The position numbers and the translations under genes were made by a program. Of a stretch of DNA of 64,000 bases, positions 60,890 to 64,000 are shown piece by piece (position 1 is the first letter of the stretch; each line of letters begins with the position of its first letter). The stretch is from positions 1-64,000 of the forward strand of contig CAWDTS010000007.1 in assembly GCA_963805325.1 (NCBI GenBank). Direction: 5' to 3'. Source of the stretch: DASWJZ01 sp963805325 (GTDB lineage Bacteria > Pseudomonadota > Alphaproteobacteria > Rhizobiales > Afifellaceae). Below the pieces are notes generated by a model that saw only the letters and a list, made by a program, of their open reading frames with translations, made no database searches and had not been told where the DNA came from.

Positions 60890-62011
60890 ATGCCCTGGAG
60901 CAACAATTCCGGCGGAGGTGGCTGGAAAGGTGGAGGCGGAGGGCCGTGGGGCTCGGGTCCGCAGCAACGGGGCCCGCAAACGCCCGATCTCGAAGAGCTT
61001 CTGAAACGCAGCCAGGATCGCCTGCGCAACGTGCTTCCTGGCGGCGGACGCAGCAATGCCCTCGTCGGTGTGCTTGTCGTCCTGGCGATCGTCCTCCTCT
61101 GGGCCTTCAATAGCCTCTACATGGTGCAGCCCGACGAACTCGGTCAGGAACTCGTCTTCGGCAAGCCGAAGACGCAGGTTTCCACCCAGGGGCTGCACTT
61201 CATCTTCTGGCCGGTTGAGACCGTCGAAAAGGTCTCCACCCGCGTTCAGCGCGATTTCTTCGGCTCCGACGCCGCGCGCCGCAACGCAACCGACACCAGC
61301 CTGATGCTCTCTGGCGACCAGAACATCGTCGACGTCAACTTCACGGTCCTTTGGCGGGTGAGCGATCCGAAGAAGTATCTGTTCAACGTCAACGAGCCGG
61401 ACGCCTTCCTCCGCCGCGTGGCGGAAAGCGCCATGCGCGAGCTGGTCGGCCGCTCCACCGCCGAGGAAGTGCGCACCGAGCGCCGCGCCGAGGTGGAAGA
61501 GGGCGTGCGCGCGCTCCTTCAGCAGACGCTCGACGCCTACGATGCCGGTATCTCCGTTGTCGGCATCCAGCTCGAGCGCGCCGATCCTCCTGCCGAAGTC
61601 GCCGACGCCTTCGAAGAAGTGCAGCGTGCGCAGCAGGATCTCGATCGGTTCCAGCGCGAGGCCGAGCAATACGCCAACAAGCGTCTTGGCGACGCTCGCG
61701 GCGAGGCCGCTCAGGTGACCGAGACCGCACAGGGCTACAAGCAGCAGGTCGTGGCCGAGGCGGAAGGCGAATCGCAGCGCTTCCTTTCGGTTCTTGGCCA
61801 ATACGAGCAGGCCAAGGATGTGACCCGCACCCGCCTCTATCTGGAGACCATGGAAAAGGTATTCCGCGACTCCAACAAGATCATCCTCGAAGGCGGCTCG
61901 GGCGTCGTTCCCTATCTGCCGCTCGATCAGCTGCGCAATCGGCCGCCGGCGCTGACACAAACGCCGCCGGCAACCACGACGACGCAGGGACAAGCGGGAG
62001 CGGGCCAATGA
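60890..62011 (+). CDS. hflK: HflK, FtsH protease modulator
   Basis: 373 residues, SPFH/band 7 membrane protein forming the HflKC cage around FtsH. A Gly-rich N-terminus (SNNSGGGGWKGGGGGPWG) precedes one membrane helix (ALVGVLVVLAIVLLWAFNSL) and the SPFH domain (GLHFIFWPVETVEKVSTRVQ, ADPPAEVADAFEEVQRAQQD). ATG 60890 is preferred over 60818, which gives a leader outside the family pattern. The stop overlaps hflC (ATGA). Confidence 0.95.
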   Translation: MPWSNNSGGGGWKGGGGGPWGSGPQQRGPQTPDLEELLKRSQDRLRNVLPGGGRSNALVGVLVVLAIVLLWAFNSLYMVQPDELGQELVFGKPKTQVSTQGLHFIFWPVETVEKVSTRVQRDFFGSDAARRNATDTSLMLSGDQNIVDVNFTVLWRVSDPKKYLFNVNEPDAFLRRVAESAMRELVGRSTAEEVRTERRAEVEEGVRALLQQTLDAYDAGISVVGIQLERADPPAEVADAFEEVQRAQQDLDRFQREAEQYANKRLGDARGEAAQVTETAQGYKQQVVAEAEGESQRFLSVLGQYEQAKDVTRTRLYLETMEKVFRDSNKIILEGGSGVVPYLPLDQLRNRPPALTQTPPATTTTQGQAGAGQ

Positions 62012-63117
62012 GACGCGCTTCCGTTCTCCTGATCGCGCTCGCGATCGTTGCGTTCCTGGGCTATTCGTCGATCTTCATCGTCAATGCGCGCGAGCAGGCG
62101 CTGGTCCTGCGCTTCGGCGAGATCACCCGCGTCATCCAGAAGCCCGGCATCTATTTCAAGCTGCCGACGAGCTTCGTCGACACGGTGCAGATCATCGAGG
62201 CGCGGCTCCTCAGCTTCGACCTTGAGGACATCCGCGTGCAGGTGCGTGATGGCCGGCGCTACATCGTCGACGCCTTCGTCGCCTTCAAGATCACCGACCC
62301 GCGCAAGTTCCGCGAGAACGTTTCGGGCAGCCTCGATATTGCGCGCGAGAACATGCGCACCCGGCTCGATGCGGCGCTCCGCCGGGTCTACGGCCAGCGC
62401 AGCTTCGAAGCGGCGCTCTCCGAGCAGCGCGGCGACATGATGCTGGAGGTGAGAGACCAACTGCGTCCGCTCACCGCCGAGGTCGGTATCGAGGTCGTCG
62501 ATGTTCGCATCAAACGGACCGACCTTCTGCCGGAAGTGTCGCAACAGACCTTCGAGCGCATGCGTGCGGAGCGTCTTGCCGAGGCAGCGCAGCTTCGCGC
62601 CCGCGGCACCGAGCTTGCCGCGCGCATTCGGGCGGAAGCCGACCGCGAAGCGGTGGTGACCGTGGCCGAGGCGCAACGCGAGGGCGACATCCTGCGTGGC
62701 CAGGGCGAAGCGGAGCGCAGCCGCATCTTCGCCGACGCTTATCAACGTGACCCGGGCTTCTTCGAGTTCTACCGCTCGATGCGGGCCTACGAGCAGGCCC
62801 TGCCATCGAAGAACACGTCGCTTATCCTGTCGCCCGATTCGGAATTCTTCCGGTTCTTCAAGAACGAGGGCAACGGCGCGGCAGCGGACGCGACCGCCTT
62901 GCCGTCCCCGATGGGAGCCGGGGAAGGCACGCCGCCTGCACCCTCAAGCGACGCCGCCGGCAGCACTGGGCAGCCGATGCCGGTAGGAGCTCCGGCCGCC
63001 GAGTCGCCTGCGCCCGAATCGCCGGCCCCCGCCGCGGAACCGCCCGCTCCGGCGGCGGACACGACGGTGCCTGCGACAGAAGAGCCGACCTCCGCCGCTC
63101 CTGCACCGGCGCAATGA
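62008..63117 (+). CDS. hflC: HflC, FtsH protease modulator
   Basis: 369 residues. N-terminal membrane helix (SVLLIALAIVAFLGYSSIFI), SPFH domain (QKPGIYFKLPTSFVDTVQII, VRDGRRYIVDAFVAFKITDP) and coiled coil; conserved GFFEFYRSMRAYEQAL. A long Pro/Ala/Glu tail after NTSLILSPDSEFFRFFKN is an addition to the usual core. ATG overlaps the hflK stop, and its TGA overlaps the next gene. Confidence 0.95.
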   Translation: MRRASVLLIALAIVAFLGYSSIFIVNAREQALVLRFGEITRVIQKPGIYFKLPTSFVDTVQIIEARLLSFDLEDIRVQVRDGRRYIVDAFVAFKITDPRKFRENVSGSLDIARENMRTRLDAALRRVYGQRSFEAALSEQRGDMMLEVRDQLRPLTAEVGIEVVDVRIKRTDLLPEVSQQTFERMRAERLAEAAQLRARGTELAARIRAEADREAVVTVAEAQREGDILRGQGEAERSRIFADAYQRDPGFFEFYRSMRAYEQALPSKNTSLILSPDSEFFRFFKNEGNGAAADATALPSPMGAGEGTPPAPSSDAAGSTGQPMPVGAPAAESPAPESPAPAAEPPAPAADTTVPATEEPTSAAPAPAQ

Positions 63118-63299
63118 GTGAGATTGCTACGGCATTAGGGCTTGTTCTGGCATTGGAAGGAGCGCTTTACGCGCTCTTTCCCGATCTGATGAAGCGCGTG
63201 GCGCTTCGAGTCACCGAATCGCCAGGAGACACGCTCCGGGTGGCAGGCGTAGTATCGGCGGCAATCGGCGTCGCACTCGTGTGGTTGGTGCGCGGCTGA
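63114..63299 (+). CDS. DUF2065 family membrane protein (YjeT-like)
   Basis: 61 residues with two membrane helices (ALGLVLALEGALYALFPDL and VAGVVSAAIGVALVWLV) joined by the family loop MKRVALRVTESPGDTLRVAG. ATGA overlap with hflC. The gene is routinely found after hflC in proteobacteria; function unknown. Confidence 0.9.
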   Translation: MSEIATALGLVLALEGALYALFPDLMKRVALRVTESPGDTLRVAGVVSAAIGVALVWLVRG

Positions 63300-63375
63300 A
63301 GCAAATGTGAAGCGGCGGGCCGTGCAATCGCCCGGATTTGCGTCAAGAGTCCCGCTTCTCGGCGGAGAGAATCAA

Positions 63376-64000
63376 ATGAGTTTTGGTCTGATCTGGCGTG
63401 GGGCCTTCGCGATCGGGCTGATCGCGGCCTCGACATCGGCAATGGCGGCGCCGGCCGGGCCATGGCAAGGCTTGCCTCCCCATGCGCGGGCGCTTCCGGT
63501 TCAGGCCGATCCACCGGCTGCCGACCCGGCCGCTTCGCCCGAGGCCACGGTGCCTCCGCCGATCGTGCCGGCGCCGCACATACCGGGCGACAATCCCGTC
63601 GTCACGTTGCCACCGGCTGACGATTCCGGATCCGCAGCACCGGCCCCTGACTCTCCCGGCATCCCCATCGCGCCCAACGGTGCGGTCTTTTCTTTCGCCG
63701 ATCTCGCCGCGCGGCTGCTCGACTCGGTCGTCTACATCTCGACCTCGCAGCGCGTCGCCATCTCGCCGCGCACCCCAACGCCGGCCCCGGATGGGGCTCC
63801 CGGCGGCCAGTCGACCCCGCCGAGCGGATCGCCCGGCGACGATTTCTTCGATAATTTTTTTGACAACAACAATGGCGGTGACGGCAGCGACGGCGGCGGT
63901 GCCCAGGCTGTGCAGTCGCTCGGCTCCGGTTTCATCATCGACGAATTGGGCCTGATCGTCACCAACAACCATGTCGTCGCGGACGCCGATGAAATCGTCG
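63376..64000 (+). CDS. DegP/HtrA-family serine protease, 3' truncated by window end
   Basis: The first 208 residues of a periplasmic Do-type protease. The signal peptide ends at TSAMA-AP; then comes an unusually long Pro/Ala/Asp-rich stretch (residues ~25-85) before the protease domain. That domain begins FADLAARLLDSVVYIST and contains the LA-loop region (FFDNFFDNNNGGDGSDGGG) and the catalytic His in LGLIVTNNHVVADADEIV. The Asp, Ser and PDZ domains lie beyond the window. ATG 63376. Follows hflKC as is usual in the order; HflKC-FtsH and DegP are both envelope quality-control proteases. Confidence 0.92.
   Translation, partial: MSFGLIWRGAFAIGLIAASTSAMAAPAGPWQGLPPHARALPVQADPPAADPAASPEATVPPPIVPAPHIPGDNPVVTLPPADDSGSAAPAPDSPGIPIAPNGAVFSFADLAARLLDSVVYISTSQRVAISPRTPTPAPDGAPGGQSTPPSGSPGDDFFDNFFDNNNGGDGSDGGGAQAVQSLGSGFIIDELGLIVTNNHVVADADEIV

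Overview
The window is GC-rich DNA from an alphaproteobacterium, most likely of the order Hyphomicrobiales (Rhizobiales). The evidence is the gene order of a long mra/mur/fts division and cell-wall cluster running through ftsZ-lpxC-bamD-recN-ligA, a circularly permuted two-piece tmRNA with an alphaproteobacterial tag (ANDNYAPVALAA), an alpha-type SspB, a fumC-DUF4169-RHH string, an hflK-hflC-DUF2065-degP operon, and a perfect EcfG-type promoter. The genus is not resolved.

Layout. (1) 1-2800: a lower-GC accessory patch with three frameshifted genes and a 287-bp direct repeat that contains a truncated copy of the transglutaminase gene start. (2) 2689-5854: two transglutaminase-like proteins, then a molybdopterin oxidoreductase with an overlapping flavin reductase. 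(3) 5859-10274: a frameshifted isochorismatase-fold gene, RNase P RNA (rnpB), a reductase/epimerase divergent from an MmyB-like regulator, and an amidase coupled to a TerB-DnaJ protein. (4) 10461-35076: the dcw cluster: mraZ, rsmH, ftsL, ftsI, murE, murF, mraY, murD, ftsW, murG, murC, murB, [DMT transporter, antisense DUF2239], ddl, ftsQ, ftsA, ftsZ, terminator, lpxC, bamD, recN. It makes the lipid-linked peptidoglycan precursor, the septal synthase FtsW-FtsI, the Z-ring and its tethers, then lipid A and outer-membrane assembly proteins. Most junctions are ATGA or GTGA overlaps. A period-10 array of TGGG-like repeats lies over a candidate mraZ promoter. (5) 35214-39347: an EcfG promoter driving a 23-residue membrane peptide and a 310-residue membrane protein, then ligA and a PRC-barrel protein. 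(6) 39673-52673: azlCD, DUF1127, a LysR regulator, a GH108 muramidase, aminopeptidase P, prmA, a broken flavodoxin-fold gene, a UvrD/PcrA helicase, a cupin, a ClC channel and an FAD-linked dehydrogenase. (7) 52693-64000: an AsmA-family protein, fumC operon, sspB next to ssrA, thyA-folA, hflKC-DUF2065 and the start of a DegP-type protease.

The dominant oddity is the number of single-base frameshifts, about twelve to fourteen in 64 kb, including the essential genes ftsI and ftsZ. I take most of them to be sequencing or assembly errors. The apparent mraZ-rsmH fusion is probably another. Frameshifted genes are given here with their corrected extents. The most interesting biology is the EcfG-controlled micropeptide pair, an 11-bp operator-like motif shared by two unlinked loci, the MraZ-type operator, and the neighbouring ssrA and sspB genes.
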